DNA from: an uncultured Collinsella sp.
Lineage (GTDB): Bacteria; Actinomycetota; Coriobacteriia; Coriobacteriales; Coriobacteriaceae
Assembly: GCA_902496945.1 (NCBI GenBank)
Contig: CABVDE010000002.1
Coordinates: 1-64,000 of the forward strand
Direction: 5' to 3'
DNA length: 64,000 nucleotides
Shown here: positions 12,299-21,985 of the stretch, piece by piece
How the letters are laid out: the number at the start of each line of letters is the position of its first letter
How positions within the stretch are numbered: position 1 is the first letter of the stretch
The notes under the pieces: generated by a model
The model's input: the letters and a program-made list of their open reading frames with translations, nothing else
What the model was told of the DNA's origin: nothing
Databases searched by the model: none
Position numbers and translations under genes: made by a program

Positions 12299-12413
12299 GG
12301 GGAGGAATGTAGGCCCGATTTTCGTTCGGTCAGGTCCTGGCTCGCACGAAGACCACATTAAATGGTCTTCGGCTCGTGCGGAATCTACGAAAATCGGGCC
12401 TACATTCCTCCCC
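12299..12413. repeat. Long palindrome upstream of valS, family D copy 2
   Basis: The 27-base outer arms, starting GGGGAGGAATGTAGG, are perfect reverse complements. The core is a second hairpin around GAAGACCACATTAAATGG. It lies 20 bases before the valS ATG, so its RNA form would be in the valS leader. The core matches the element at 9444-9579 in inverted orientation. Confidence 0.85.
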
Positions 12414-12509
12414 TTAGGTATCGATTACTTCAGTCTGAATTGACTTCGTTGAGACTTTAAACAATCACACAGAATAACACAGGTAGTTGGGGTTGTTGCG
12501 TATATATAT

Positions 12510-12543
12510 AATAGCCTCCGACCGCGGGTGGTCGGAGGCTATT
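12510..12543. terminator. Terminator of clpX
   Basis: A 14-bp perfect stem AATAGCCTCCGACC with a 6-base loop lies 24 bases after the clpX stop. On the minus strand it is followed by alternating AT rather than a clean T-run. Confidence 0.7.
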
Positions 12544-12566
12544 TGCAAGCACGTTTTTGGCAGATT

Positions 12567-13973
12567 TTAGCCGTAGATACGCTGGGGCTGCTCTTCGCCC
12601 TTTACGGAGGCTTCGGTTACGACGACCTTGGCGACGCCCTTCTCGCTGGGGAGGTCGAACATCGTCTGCTGCAGCACGTCCTCGCAGATGGAGCGCAGGC
12701 CGCGGGCGCCGGTCTTGCGGGCGAGCGCCATGCGGGCGATCTCGTGCAGGGCCGAGTCCTCAAACTCAAGCTCAACATCTTCGAGCTGGAACATCTTGCG
12801 GTACTGACGCACCACGGCGTTCTTGGGCTCGGTCAGGATCGAAACCAGGTCGTCCTCGTCGAGCGCCTGCGTCTGGGTGACGACGGGCGTACGTCCCACA
12901 AACTCGGGGATCATGCCAAAGGCGTTGAGGTCCTGCGGGAGCACCTGACGCAGCAGGTCGTTCTCGTCGACCGAGGTGGGGCCGGCGATTTCGGAGTTAA
13001 AGCCCACGCCCTTGTTGCCCACGCGGTCGGCGATGATCTTATCCAGGCCCACAAAAGCACCGCCGCAGATGAACAGGATGTTGGTCGTGTCGATCTGCAG
13101 CAGCTCCTGCTGGGGATGCTTGCGGCCGCCGGTGGGCGGAACGCTGGCCACCGTGCCCTCAAGAATCTTAAGCAGCGCCTGCTGAACGCCCTCGCCCGAC
13201 ACATCGCGGGTAATGGAGAGGTTCTCGGCCTTGCGGGCGATCTTGTCGATCTCGTCCACATAGATAATGCCAACCTGCGCGCGCTCGATATCGCCATCGG
13301 CGGCGTTGATGAGCTTGAGCAGGATGTTCTCCACGTCCTCGCCCACATAGCCGGCCTCGGTGAGCGCAGTGGCGTCGGCGATGGCAAACGGCACCTCGAG
13401 GATGCGCGCGAGCGTCTGGGCCAACAGGGTCTTGCCGGTACCGGTGGGACCGAGCAGAAGGATGTTGGACTTGGCGAGCTCCACCTCGTCCATATCGTCG
13501 TCGAACTGCGAGCCCATGCCGCCGTCAAAGGCGGGCACTGCGGCACCGCCCTCGATCACGCGGCGATAGTGGTTGTACACGGCCACCGACATGGCGCGCT
13601 TGGCGTCCTCCTGGCCCATCACATAGGCAGAAAGCTCGTCATAGATCTCGTGCGGCGTCGGCACGTGCGTGATGACCTGGCGGTCGTCCTCAAGCTCAAA
13701 GCCCTCGGCCTCGGGGTCCACGGCTGGCTGAGACGCAGCTTGGCCGTGGTCGTTGAGGAAGCCCGGCAGCTTGCCGTTGCGCGCGGCATCCATAAAGTCC
13801 GAAGCCAGCGACTCCTCCAGGATCTCGGAACAGGCGGCGACGCACTCGTCGCAGATAAAGATGTTGGTCGGGCCCTTTACGAGACGACGGACCTGGCCCT
13901 GCTCTTTTCCACAGAAGGAGCAGCGGATGGGGTTACCGTTCTCGTCAAAGCCGTCCTGCATGTTTCCCGCCAT
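12567..13973 (-). CDS. clpX: ATP-dependent Clp protease ATP-binding subunit ClpX
   Basis: AAA+ unfoldase that feeds substrates to ClpP, 468 residues. An N-terminal zinc-binding domain has CSFC and CDEC in residues 18-45. It is followed by Walker A GPTGTGKT near residue 175, Walker B IIYVDEID near residue 240, and a C-terminal sensor-2 region with KTGARGLR. An acidic linker of about 50 residues separates the zinc domain from the AAA+ core. It starts one base after the clpP stop with AAGGA inside the end of clpP, so the two are cotranscribed and probably coupled. A terminator follows at 12510-12543. Confidence 0.97.
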   Translation of the reverse strand: MAGNMQDGFDENGNPIRCSFCGKEQGQVRRLVKGPTNIFICDECVAACSEILEESLASDFMDAARNGKLPGFLNDHGQAASQPAVDPEAEGFELEDDRQVITHVPTPHEIYDELSAYVMGQEDAKRAMSVAVYNHYRRVIEGGAAVPAFDGGMGSQFDDDMDEVELAKSNILLLGPTGTGKTLLAQTLARILEVPFAIADATALTEAGYVGEDVENILLKLINAADGDIERAQVGIIYVDEIDKIARKAENLSITRDVSGEGVQQALLKILEGTVASVPPTGGRKHPQQELLQIDTTNILFICGGAFVGLDKIIADRVGNKGVGFNSEIAGPTSVDENDLLRQVLPQDLNAFGMIPEFVGRTPVVTQTQALDEDDLVSILTEPKNAVVRQYRKMFQLEDVELEFEDSALHEIARMALARKTGARGLRSICEDVLQQTMFDLPSEKGVAKVVVTEASVKGEEQPQRIYG

Positions 13974-13974
13974 C

Positions 13975-14595
13975 CTAGGCGTCCTTCGCGGCGAGATCGC
14001 GCGAGGTGACGATACGGTCGATCAGGCCGTAGTCGAGGGCCTCGGCAGCGGTCAGGTAGTTGTCGCGCTCGGTGTCGGCCTGGACCTTCTCGATGGGCTG
14101 GCCCGATGCGTCGGACAGGATCTGGTTGAGCTCGCGACGGGTCTTCTTGATCTCCTCGGCCACGATCTCAATCTCGGTCTGCTGGCCCTGGGCACCGCCG
14201 CTGGGCTGGTGAATCATGACCTTGGAGTGCGGCAGGCAGAAGCGCTTGCCCTTGGCGCCGGCCGAAAGCAGCACGGCGGCCATGGACGCGGCCATGCCGA
14301 CGCAGATGGTGGAGACCTGCGGCTTGATGAAGTTCATGGTGTCCAGGATGGCTAGGCCGGAGTAGACCTCGCCGCCGGGCGAATTGATGTAGAGCGAGAT
14401 ATCCTTCTCGGCATCCTGGCTCTCAAGATGCAGCAGCTGGGCAACGACCAGGTTGGCGCTGACGGAGTTGATCTCCTCGCCCAAGAAGATGATGCGGTCG
14501 TTGAGCAGGCGCGAATAGATATCGTAGCTGCGCTCGCCGCGCGGCGTCTGCTCGATAACGTATGGCACGAGGGCGGAATCGAACTTAGCGATCAT
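13975..14595 (-). CDS. clpP: ATP-dependent Clp protease proteolytic subunit
   Basis: Serine protease forming a 14-mer barrel, 206 residues. The catalytic serine is in GMAASMAA near residue 100 and the histidine in [10 protein letters not shown] near residue 125. The aspartate is near residue 175. The chosen ATG at 14593-14595 has GGAG six bases upstream; in-frame ATGs at 14599-14601 and 14605-14607 are possible and would add two or four residues. It lies between tig and clpX in the conserved tig-clpP-clpX order. A strong inverted repeat at 14641-14681 separates it from tig. Confidence 0.96.
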   Translation of the reverse strand: MIAKFDSALVPYVIEQTPRGERSYDIYSRLLNDRIIFLGEEINSVSANLVVAQLLHLESQDAEKDISLYINSPGGEVYSGLAILDTMNFIKPQVSTICVGMAASMAAVLLSAGAKGKRFCLPHSKVMIHQPSGGAQGQQTEIEIVAEEIKKTRRELNQILSDASGQPIEKVQADTERDNYLTAAEALDYGLIDRIVTSRDLAAKDA

Positions 14596-14640
14596 ACGCA
14601 TCTCCATTTCTCTTACGGACCAATAATGGTTCTAGACAAA

Positions 14641-14681
14641 CGTACGGTGCCCGCATGCTATGCATTGGCTGGCACCGTACG
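14641..14681. promoter_or_regulatory. Inverted repeat between tig and clpP
   Basis: CGTACGGTGCC (14641-14651) and GGCACCGTACG (14671-14681) are exact reverse complements around a 19-base loop. On the minus strand TTTGTCT follows. It may be a terminator or attenuator allowing clpP and clpX to be expressed differently from tig, or a regulator site. Confidence 0.5.
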
Positions 14682-14757
14682 AAGCAACCGGATAACCGGC
14701 TTATAACTTTACCCCATCACGGGCACATGCATGCGCTCGCGGGCAAGGTGGCGAGAA

Positions 14758-16056
14758 TTACTCGGCGTCCTTGGCGGTCTCGTCGACCTCGGTCACCTTG
14801 GCGTTCTCGACCAGGTGGTCGACGGCCTTGGAGCGACGGATGGACTCGCGGACGGCAGGCATGCGGCCATCGGCGATGAACTCGGCCTTGGAAGCCTCGA
14901 CGTCCTTGACGCCGGCCTTCTCGAACTCGGCGTTGACGTCGTCCTCGGTGACCTCGATCTTGAGCTCACGGGCGAGGGCGTCGAGCGCCAGGGACTCACG
15001 GGCAACGTCGTTGGCCTGCTTGTGCAGGTCGCCGATGAACTGCTCCATGGTCAGGCCGGAAGCGGGCAGCCAGGTGTCGAGCGTCATGCCGCGGGCAGCG
15101 AGGTTGGACAGGAAGTTCTGGCCAAGCTCCTCGAAGACGGACTGCTCGTAGTCGGCGTCCATCTCGTCGAGCTGCAGGCGCTCGGCGAGAGCGGCGACGC
15201 AGCGGTTCTCCTTCTCGGCCGGGAGGCGGGAAGCCTTGTCCTGCTCGATCTCGATCTTGATGGCGTCGCGCATGGCGTCGATGCTGTCGAAACCGAAGTC
15301 GGACTTGACGAGCTCGTCGGTGAGCTCGGGGATGTTGCGGACCTTGATGCCCTTGACGGTGAGCTCGACGGTGTGGGTCTCGGCCTCCTCACCCTCCTCG
15401 ACCTCGTCGGTCCAGGTGACGGTCTTGACGTCGTCAACGTTGGCGCCGATCAGGGCCTCGTTGAACTCAGCGGGGTTGCTGTCGCTACCGGCGATGAGCA
15501 TGCGGCCCTCGGCGGCGAAGTCGTCGGCGTTCTCGACGGCCTTGAGGTCGACGGTCACATAGTCGTCAGCCTCTACGGCGCGACCCTCGACGTCCTCGAA
15601 GGTGGCACGGTAGCTGAGGAGCATCTCGACCTGGTTGTTGATCTCGGACTCGGTGACCTCCGCGGGAGGCATCTCGATCTCGACGGCGTCGAAGGAGGAG
15701 AGCTCGGCAGCAGGACGCAGGGAGAACTCGACGGTATAGGTGTAGTCCTCGTGATCCTTGGCGAGGTCGAGCTCCTTGTAGTCACCGCTCTTGGTGGGGA
15801 CAATGTCCAGCTCGTTGAGGACGGCGGGCTCGTTGGCGGCGATCAGATCGTTGGTAGCCTGAGCGAGGGTAGCCTCGGCGCCCAGAGCGGAGTCGATGAC
15901 CGGACGGGGAGCCTTGCCGGCGCGGAAGCCCGGGAAGCGGTACTTCTTGGCGGTCTCCTTGTAGGCCTTCTTGATCGCGGCGTCGACGTCGGCGGCCGGG
16001 ATGGTGACCGTGGCGGTGAGCTTGGCGTCCTTGACGTCAGAAGCGGTGATGTTCAA
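14758..16056 (-). CDS. tig: Trigger factor (ribosome-associated chaperone and prolyl isomerase)
   Basis: Binds the ribosome near the exit tunnel and folds nascent chains, about 432 residues. The ribosome-docking signature is the GFRAGKAP loop near residue 45. A central FKBP-type PPIase domain covers about residues 155-240 and the remainder is the helical chaperone arm. The start is placed at a TTG (16054-16056) because AGGAGG lies six bases upstream. The preceding in-frame GTG is only three bases from that site, and an ATG at 16069-16071 overlaps it. The C-terminus is acidic. First gene of tig-clpP-clpX. Confidence 0.95.
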   Translation of the reverse strand: MNITASDVKDAKLTATVTIPAADVDAAIKKAYKETAKKYRFPGFRAGKAPRPVIDSALGAEATLAQATNDLIAANEPAVLNELDIVPTKSGDYKELDLAKDHEDYTYTVEFSLRPAAELSSFDAVEIEMPPAEVTESEINNQVEMLLSYRATFEDVEGRAVEADDYVTVDLKAVENADDFAAEGRMLIAGSDSNPAEFNEALIGANVDDVKTVTWTDEVEEGEEAETHTVELTVKGIKVRNIPELTDELVKSDFGFDSIDAMRDAIKIEIEQDKASRLPAEKENRCVAALAERLQLDEMDADYEQSVFEELGQNFLSNLAARGMTLDTWLPASGLTMEQFIGDLHKQANDVARESLALDALARELKIEVTEDDVNAEFEKAGVKDVEASKAEFIADGRMPAVRESIRRSKAVDHLVENAKVTEVDETAKDAE

Positions 16057-16147
16057 CACGTTCCTCCTCATACTGCCCAGCTTATCTGAGGTGCTGGTAC
16101 CTTTATGCAACAAAGCGTCGCGACGGCCGGGGCCGACGCAGGTGCGT

Positions 16148-16231
16148 TGGTGCGGGCGAAAGGACTCGAACCTTCACGGGAATCCCACCAGAACCTAAAT
16201 CTGGCGCGTCTACCAATTCCGCCACGCCCGC
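16148..16231 (-). tRNA. tRNA-Leu (UAG anticodon)
   Basis: 84 bases including an encoded CCA. The acceptor stem is GCGGGCG with CGCCCGC. The anticodon loop TTTAGGT gives anticodon TAG, and a variable arm and T-loop GGTTCGAGTCC are present. It lies between tig and the molybdenum hydroxylase. Confidence 0.95.
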
Positions 16232-16371
16232 ATGAGCGCACAGACTAGGAATGATAGCAGATACGAACGGCAAGCGCACGCACACCTTTTACAGGCTCAC
16301 GACCTCACCACGAGTGCAAAAGGCGGGACGAGTTGCCCAGCCCCGCCAGCTACGACTTGTTCGTTAGCCCG

Positions 16372-19203
16372 CTACTCCCCTAGCAGCGCTTTCTCCGGCG
16401 TGATGGGCAGCGAGCGGACCTGGTGGCCGGTGGCGTGCGCGACGGCCGAGGCCACGGCGGCGAGCGGCGTGTTGATGACGACCTCGCCGATCGACTTGGC
16501 GCCAAACGGGCCCGTCGGCTCGTAGCTCGGCTCAAAGGCCACGCGAATGCTGCCGATGTCCAGGCGCGTGGGCAGCTTGTAGCTCATAAAGTTGCCGGTG
16601 CGCAGGCGGCCGCGGTCGTCATGCTCCACGATCTCGTAGAGCGCGTGGCCGATACCCTGGGCAATGCCGCCCTCGGCCTGGACGCGCGCGAGCGCCTCGT
16701 TGATCACGGTGCCGCAGTCCACAGCCGCCGCGTAGTCCACCACGGTCACCTTGCCGGTGGCCTTGTCGACCTCGACCTCGGCAATGCCGGCCATAAACGG
16801 CGGAGGCGAAACGGGCAGGCAGGCAGAGGCGTGCGAGGTTAGCGCGTCGCCGCCCGCAATGTTCTTGACGCACAGGTTGGCAAAGTCGCGCAGCGTCAGA
16901 TAGCGGCCACACTCACGAGCGGCGCGCTCGTCGGCCAAGCGCACGTACTGGCCATCAAAGACCACGTCGGCGGCATCCACGTCCCACATCTGGGCGGCCT
17001 TGGCGCACATCTTGCCGCGCAGCTCGGTCGCGGCGTTCTTGGCAGCCAGGCCCGTCACGTACGTACCGGAGCTCGCGTACGAGCCGGCGTCGAACGGCGA
17101 CACGTCGGTGTCCACGCCGCGCACCACGATCAGCGAGCTCTCCACGCCCAGCTCCTCGGCGGCAATCTGCGCCAGGATGGTATCGACACCCATGCCGTTA
17201 TCGGTGGCGCCGGTGCCGATGGTAATGAAGCCGTCCTCTTCCAGGCGCATGTCGATGCCGGCGATGTCCACGTTGGAGATGCCCGAGCCCTGCATAGTGA
17301 GCGCGCAGCCCAGGGCGCGCACGCGGTCGCCCAGGTCCATGGCCAGCGGCTTGTCGCGCCAACCGATCATGTCCATCGCGCGCAGCAGGCAGCGGTCGAG
17401 CGCGCAGGCGTTGAGCTTTTCGTTGTAGTACTGCGGCATGACCTCGCCCTCGCGCACAATGTTCTTAAGGCGCAGGTCGGCGGGGTCCATGTGCAGCATG
17501 TCGGCGAGCTCGTTGACGGCGCTCTCCACGGCAAACTGGCCCTGGGTGGCACCGTAGCCGCGATACGCACCGCCACGGTTGGTATTGGTGTAGACGGCGT
17601 CCCAGCTAAAGCGGCTCGCCTTCACGTGGTTGTAGATGGGCAGGCTCTTGTGGCCCGAAAGGCCGATCGTCGTGGTGGCATGCTCGCCATAGGCGCCGGC
17701 GTTGGACAGCGTATGCAGGTCGATGGCCGTGATGGTGCCGTCGTTCATGGCGCCCAGCTTAACGGTCATCTGCATCTGGTGGCGCGAGTTGCCGGCGGTG
17801 ATGGTCTCCTCACGGGTGTAGCAGCAATAGCTCGGACGGCCGGTCTGCTGGGTGACGAACGCCACGAAGATCTCGCAGCAGCCCGTCTGCTTGGAGCCAA
17901 AGCCGCCGCCGATGCGCGGCTTAATGACCTGCACCTGCGACTGAGGAATGTCAAGCGACTGCGCGACCATGCGGCGCACGTGGAAGGGCACCTGCGTAGA
18001 GGTGGTCACCGAGATGCGGCCGAAGGCGTCGGTCGTCGCGAAGGCGCGGAAGGTTTCCATGGGCGCGGTCTGCGTGGCCTGGCTGGTGTAGGTGCGCTCA
18101 AAGACGATGTCGCTCTGGGCGAAGGCCTCGTCCAGGTCGCCAAAATCGCTGGTACCGCTGCACACCAGGTTGCGCGGCACGTCGCCGCCCTGCGGGAACA
18201 TAAAGGTCACGTCGCCCTCGGGGTGCACCACGATGTCGTTATCGAGCGCCTGGGTAAAGTCGAGCAGGGGCTCGAGCACCTCATAGTCGACCTTGATGAG
18301 CTTGAGCGCCTTGTCGGCGGCCTCCTCGGTCTCGGCGGCGACGATCGCCACCTCCTCGTTTTGGTAGCGCACGAGGTTCTCGAGAATCAGGCGGTCGTAG
18401 GGACTCGGCTGCGGGTAGCTCTGGCCGGCGATGGTAAAGCGGCGCTTGGGCACGTCCTCATAGGTGTAGACGCCCACGACGCCCGGCACCTTCAGCGCGC
18501 GAGACGTATCGATGGAGCGGATCTTGGCGCGGGCATAGGGGCTGCGCTTGAGCTTAACGATGAGCGCGCCGGCGGGCACTAGGTCACCCGTGTAGACGGG
18601 ACGGCCCTCGAGCAGGGCCTTCGAGTCCTTCTTGGGCTGCTTGTGAGTGATCTGCTTGTACGTGACGCCGTCACAGCTTGTGTCGTTGACCGGCAGCTCG
18701 GGCATCTCAAAGCCCACCTGTACGCCGGACTCGTTGAGGAAGCGAACGATGGCGCGCAGCTGGCTCTCGTAGCCGCTGCAGCGGCACAGGTTGCCGGCGA
18801 GCTGGCGCGAGAGCTCCTCGCGCGTGGCGACGAGGCCCGGGTCCTCCTTGGCGGCGCGGGCTAGCGCCAGCACGTTCATGATGAGGCCGGGGGCGCAAAA
18901 ACCGCACTGCTCGGCGCCTTCGGCAGCCATCGCGCGGGCGAGCGCCTCGGACTCGGCCTTGAGGCCCTCGAGCGTGGTGATGGTGTGGCCCTCAACACGG
19001 GCGGCGGGAACCGAGCAGCTCAGCACCGGGTCTCCATCGAGCCACACCGTGCACAGGCCGCAGTTGGTGGTCTCGCAGGCGCAGCGCACCGACGCGCAGC
19101 CCTGCTCGCGCAACAGCGCAAAGAGCATGGTGTCGGGGGCGATCTGAACCTTGACCTTGCGGCCGTTGAGCGTAAAGGAAAGATCGATGAGTTTGGCAGC
19201 CAT
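16372..19203 (-). CDS. Molybdenum hydroxylase, fused [2Fe-2S] and molybdopterin subunits
   Basis: Xanthine dehydrogenase/aldehyde oxidoreductase family protein, 943 residues. Residues 1-80 are a plant-type ferredoxin domain with CACETTNCGLC; residues 95-155 are the second [2Fe-2S] domain with CGFC and CRC. The molybdopterin-binding domains fill the rest, with GGGFGSK near residue 430 and the catalytic glutamate in GAKSIGE near residue 905. This fusion resembles the roughly 900-residue aldehyde oxidoreductase layout rather than three-gene enzymes. The ATG overlaps the stop of the upstream FAD-subunit gene by one base, so they form one enzyme. The substrate (purine, aldehyde or other heterocycle) is not determined. 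Confidence 0.93.
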   Translation of the reverse strand: MAAKLIDLSFTLNGRKVKVQIAPDTMLFALLREQGCASVRCACETTNCGLCTVWLDGDPVLSCSVPAARVEGHTITTLEGLKAESEALARAMAAEGAEQCGFCAPGLIMNVLALARAAKEDPGLVATREELSRQLAGNLCRCSGYESQLRAIVRFLNESGVQVGFEMPELPVNDTSCDGVTYKQITHKQPKKDSKALLEGRPVYTGDLVPAGALIVKLKRSPYARAKIRSIDTSRALKVPGVVGVYTYEDVPKRRFTIAGQSYPQPSPYDRLILENLVRYQNEEVAIVAAETEEAADKALKLIKVDYEVLEPLLDFTQALDNDIVVHPEGDVTFMFPQGGDVPRNLVCSGTSDFGDLDEAFAQSDIVFERTYTSQATQTAPMETFRAFATTDAFGRISVTTSTQVPFHVRRMVAQSLDIPQSQVQVIKPRIGGGFGSKQTGCCEIFVAFVTQQTGRPSYCCYTREETITAGNSRHQMQMTVKLGAMNDGTITAIDLHTLSNAGAYGEHATTTIGLSGHKSLPIYNHVKASRFSWDAVYTNTNRGGAYRGYGATQGQFAVESAVNELADMLHMDPADLRLKNIVREGEVMPQYYNEKLNACALDRCLLRAMDMIGWRDKPLAMDLGDRVRALGCALTMQGSGISNVDIAGIDMRLEEDGFITIGTGATDNGMGVDTILAQIAAEELGVESSLIVVRGVDTDVSPFDAGSYASSGTYVTGLAAKNAATELRGKMCAKAAQMWDVDAADVVFDGQYVRLADERAARECGRYLTLRDFANLCVKNIAGGDALTSHASACLPVSPPPFMAGIAEVEVDKATGKVTVVDYAAAVDCGTVINEALARVQAEGGIAQGIGHALYEIVEHDDRGRLRTGNFMSYKLPTRLDIGSIRVAFEPSYEPTGPFGAKSIGEVVINTPLAAVASAVAHATGHQVRSLPITPEKALLGE

Positions 19204-20117
19204 TAGCGCACCTCGCTAGAATCGACGCCGGGCACGCGGCGACAGGAATACTCGTCCGTGGCAAACTTAGGAATCTGCACGCACTCGAGCTCGTGGGCAA
19301 GCGCGGCCGAAAGCTCGATGCCGGCGGCGCGACTCACAGCCTGAATCGCCAGAGGGGCCGAGATACGGCGGCGGTAGTCGGCCGAGCCCCACAGGTTGGT
19401 GCCGTAGCTCAGGGCGCGCACGGATGCGGCAAGGGCACGAAGCTCGTTCTCGGAAGGCTGCTCGCTGGTAAGGCCGCACACCTCGCCCTGCAGCAGGGTC
19501 GCGCGCAGCGGACGGGCGCCCACGGTGACATGCCAGGTGTTGTCCCACCAGGCGGCGGTGACGTTGAGCGAGGGAAAGTCGGTCGCAGCCTTGCGCAAGG
19601 CCTCGTAGCTCGCGCGGTAGTCGTGCTTAGCGACCACCACGTGCTCGATCACGTCACGCACGTAGCCCATGTCGACGAATTCGGCGAGAGGCACGCGGCC
19701 GGCGCCCGTCAGCTCAACATAGGAATCGAGCGCGAGGAAAGCGGAGAGAACGTCCGAGAAACCGAAGCGGCCGTAGATGCTGCCGCCCACCGTGGCGGTG
19801 TTGCGCAGCTGCACGCCCACGATGTCGTGAACGGCGTACTCAAAGACATTGTTGACAAGCGCGTTGAGCCCGGCATGGCGCTCGAGCTGGCGCAGGGTGC
19901 ACATGGCACCGATGCGAAACTCGGTCTCGGTCTCCTCGATCTGATCGAGCCCGCAGGCCGAAAGGTCAATCGCCGTCGCCACGCGACGCGAACCCAGGCG
20001 CATCCAGATGCCGCCGCCCACAATCTTGTTGTTGCGGTTCTTCTGCAAGAGCTCATAGGCTTCGGCCGCGGTTCCAACACGGACGTAGGTACCGAACTTG
20101 AGCACGTTCTCCCCCAT
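19203..20117 (-). CDS. Molybdenum hydroxylase FAD-binding subunit
   Basis: Transfers electrons between the iron-sulfur centres of the neighbouring large subunit and an acceptor, 304 residues. The FAD-binding PCMH motifs are visible: a GGGIWMR segment near residue 35, and ATVGGSIYGRFGFSD near residues 107-121 in place of the usual TxGGN-type loop. A CO-dehydrogenase flavoprotein C-terminal domain follows. It is first in a two-gene operon with a one-base stop/start overlap. The ATG has a modest GAAGAG ribosome site. No maturation factor of the XdhC or YqeB type is next to it. Confidence 0.9.
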   Translation of the reverse strand: MGENVLKFGTYVRVGTAAEAYELLQKNRNNKIVGGGIWMRLGSRRVATAIDLSACGLDQIEETETEFRIGAMCTLRQLERHAGLNALVNNVFEYAVHDIVGVQLRNTATVGGSIYGRFGFSDVLSAFLALDSYVELTGAGRVPLAEFVDMGYVRDVIEHVVVAKHDYRASYEALRKAATDFPSLNVTAAWWDNTWHVTVGARPLRATLLQGEVCGLTSEQPSENELRALAASVRALSYGTNLWGSADYRRRISAPLAIQAVSRAAGIELSAALAHELECVQIPKFATDEYSCRRVPGVDSSEVR

Positions 20118-20178
20118 CTCTTCACTTGTCCAGTACCTTTAAGTGTACCAAACGAGGAGGCACAACCCTCACCACCAC

Positions 20179-20216
20179 AGAAAAAGGCTCCCAGCCGCGA
20201 TGACTGGGAGCCTTAT
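20179..20216 (-). terminator. Terminator of gdhA
   Basis: An 11-bp stem AAGGCTCCCAG and its complement, with a 9-base loop, is followed on the minus strand by TTTTT. It lies 24 bases after the gdhA stop. Confidence 0.85.
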
Positions 20217-20239
20217 CAATGCTATGTCAGGCAGAAGAT

Positions 20240-21595
20240 TTAGCAGACGCCCTGGGCGAGCATGGCGTCGGCGACCTTCAGGAAGCCGGCGATGTTGGCG
20301 CCCATGACGAAGTTGCCCTCCTCGCCGTACTCCTTGGCGGTGTCGTCCACGTTGTGGAACATGCCGCGCATGAGCTGCTCAAGCTTGCCGTCGACCTCCT
20401 CGAAGGTCCAGGACAGGTGCTCGGCGTTCTGGCTCATCTCCAGGCCGGACACGAGCACGCCGCCGGCGTTGGCAGCCTTACCGGGCATAAAGGCGACGCC
20501 GTTCTCCTGGAAGTAGGTCGTGGCCTCGATGGTCGTGGGCATGTTCGCGCCCTCGCCAACCACCTTGCAGCCGTTGGCGACAAGCGCCTGGGCGTCCTCG
20601 AGCAGCAGCGTGTTCTCACGAGCGCAGGGCAGCGCGATGTCGCAGGGCAGCTGCCACACGCCACGGCCGTCGCCCTCGTGCCACACGGCATTGGGCTTCT
20701 CGTCGACGTACAGAGCAAGCGTGACGCCCTTGTCGTGGCCGGAGCGCTTCTTGTTGTAGACATGCTCGAGCACGGTGTAGTCGATGCCGTCGGGATCCTC
20801 GACCCAGCCGTGGGTGTCGGAGCAGGCCAGCACCTTGCCGCCGAGCTGGGCGACCTTCTGGACCGCGTAGATGGCGACGTTACCGGAGCCGTGAACGACG
20901 ACGTTCTTGCCCTCGAAGGAGTCGCCGCGGCTCTTGAGGTACTCGTCCACAAAGTAGACCAGGCCGTAGCCGGTGGCCTCGGTACGGGCGAGCGAGCCGC
21001 CAAAGGAGAGGCCCTTGCCGGTGAGAACGCCGGTCCACTCGTTGGTCAGGCGCTTGTACTGACCGAACATGTAGGCAACCTCGCGGCCGCCAACGCCCAG
21101 ATCGCCGGCGGGAACGTCGGTATTGGGGCCGATGTGGCGGTAGAGCTCGGTCATGAAGGACTGGCAGAAGTGCATAATCTCGTTGTTGGACTTTCCCTTG
21201 GGATCAAAGTCGGAGCCGCCCTTGCCGCCGCCCATGGGAAGGGTGGTCAGGCTGTTCTTAAGGATCTGCTCCAGACCCAGGAACTTGAGCATGCCCAGGG
21301 TAACCGTCGGGTTAAAGCGCAGACCGCCCTTGTAAGGTCCAATGGCAGAGTTGAACTCGACGCGGTAACCGCGGTTGACCTGGACCTTGCCCTGGTCGTC
21401 GACCCAAGGAACACGGAACATAACGATGCGCTCGGGCTCGACGAGGCGCTCCAGCAGGGCGGCCTCCTCATACTCGGGGTGGGCGTCGAGCGCCGGCTGG
21501 ATGGTGCCGAGGATCTCGGTCGCGGCCTGGATGAACTCAGGCTGCTCGGGATAGCGGGCCTTGAGCTCGTCGAGAACTTTCTGCGTGTAGCTCAT
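20240..21595 (-). CDS. gdhA: Glutamate dehydrogenase
   Basis: Hexameric enzyme of about 450 residues interconverting 2-oxoglutarate plus ammonium and glutamate, 451 residues here. The catalytic lysine region is PMGGGKGGSDFDPKGKS near residues 120-137. The Rossmann domain has VVHGSGNVA near residue 240. The length and close match to the small hexameric class suggest NADP specificity (inferred). The ATG at 21593-21595 has GGAGG five bases upstream. Monocistronic, with its own terminator. Upstream, 21596-21805 holds no gene; weak promoter-like sequences are present but none is convincing. Confidence 0.96.
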   Translation of the reverse strand: MSYTQKVLDELKARYPEQPEFIQAATEILGTIQPALDAHPEYEEAALLERLVEPERIVMFRVPWVDDQGKVQVNRGYRVEFNSAIGPYKGGLRFNPTVTLGMLKFLGLEQILKNSLTTLPMGGGKGGSDFDPKGKSNNEIMHFCQSFMTELYRHIGPNTDVPAGDLGVGGREVAYMFGQYKRLTNEWTGVLTGKGLSFGGSLARTEATGYGLVYFVDEYLKSRGDSFEGKNVVVHGSGNVAIYAVQKVAQLGGKVLACSDTHGWVEDPDGIDYTVLEHVYNKKRSGHDKGVTLALYVDEKPNAVWHEGDGRGVWQLPCDIALPCARENTLLLEDAQALVANGCKVVGEGANMPTTIEATTYFQENGVAFMPGKAANAGGVLVSGLEMSQNAEHLSWTFEEVDGKLEQLMRGMFHNVDDTAKEYGEEGNFVMGANIAGFLKVADAMLAQGVC

Positions 21596-21803
21596 GCTTC
21601 CTCCAATTGATGGAAAAGAAAGGTGTCGTTCGCGGCGCCCCATGCGCCGTGAGCTTTATCGAGTATGGATAATATCGCACTGTTGCAGCAAAGTTACGTA
21701 TAAGCCTAAGAGCGGATGTTTCGTTTTGATTACGATGCAGGTAGAGGCGTTTTTGAGCACCTGACGTGCAAAATCCGTGTTTCGAGGCTGTTTCCCACAC
21801 GTT

Positions 21804-21840
21804 TCAAAACCACCACAAAGGCACCCTTGTGGTGGTTTTG
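21804..21840 (-). terminator. Terminator of tRNA-Sec
   Basis: AAAACCACCACAA pairs with TTGTGGTGGTTTT through a short loop, directly downstream of tRNA-Sec on the minus strand and flanked by T. Confidence 0.8.
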
Positions 21841-21851
21841 GTGAGGCAAGT

Positions 21852-21948
21852 TGGCGGGAACGTATGTGAATCGAACACATCCAAGACGTTTTGCACGCCT
21901 CGCAACGGTTTTGAGGACCGCGGGGCCCACCGGAGCCCATCCGTTCCC
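21852..21948 (-). tRNA. selC: tRNA-Sec (UCA anticodon)
   Basis: 97 bases including an encoded CCA. The long acceptor stem starts GGGAACGG. The anticodon stem GCGGT with ACCGT encloses the anticodon TCA, and a long variable arm and the T-loop GTTCGATTC are present. It lies 37 bases downstream of selB on the same strand, so it may be cotranscribed with selA and selB. A TAAAAT -10-like sequence at 21961-21966 may also give it its own promoter. Confidence 0.95.
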
Positions 21949-21985
21949 AAGTGCGGCGATATTTTACCAAACGTCATCGACCGGG

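Noticed and set aside
12279..12500. T-box riboswitch in the valS or thrS leader
   Set aside because: The conserved T-box core (GGTGG-N-ACCGCG type) is not present in either leader; the valS leader is the family D palindrome and the thrS leader is about 90 bases.
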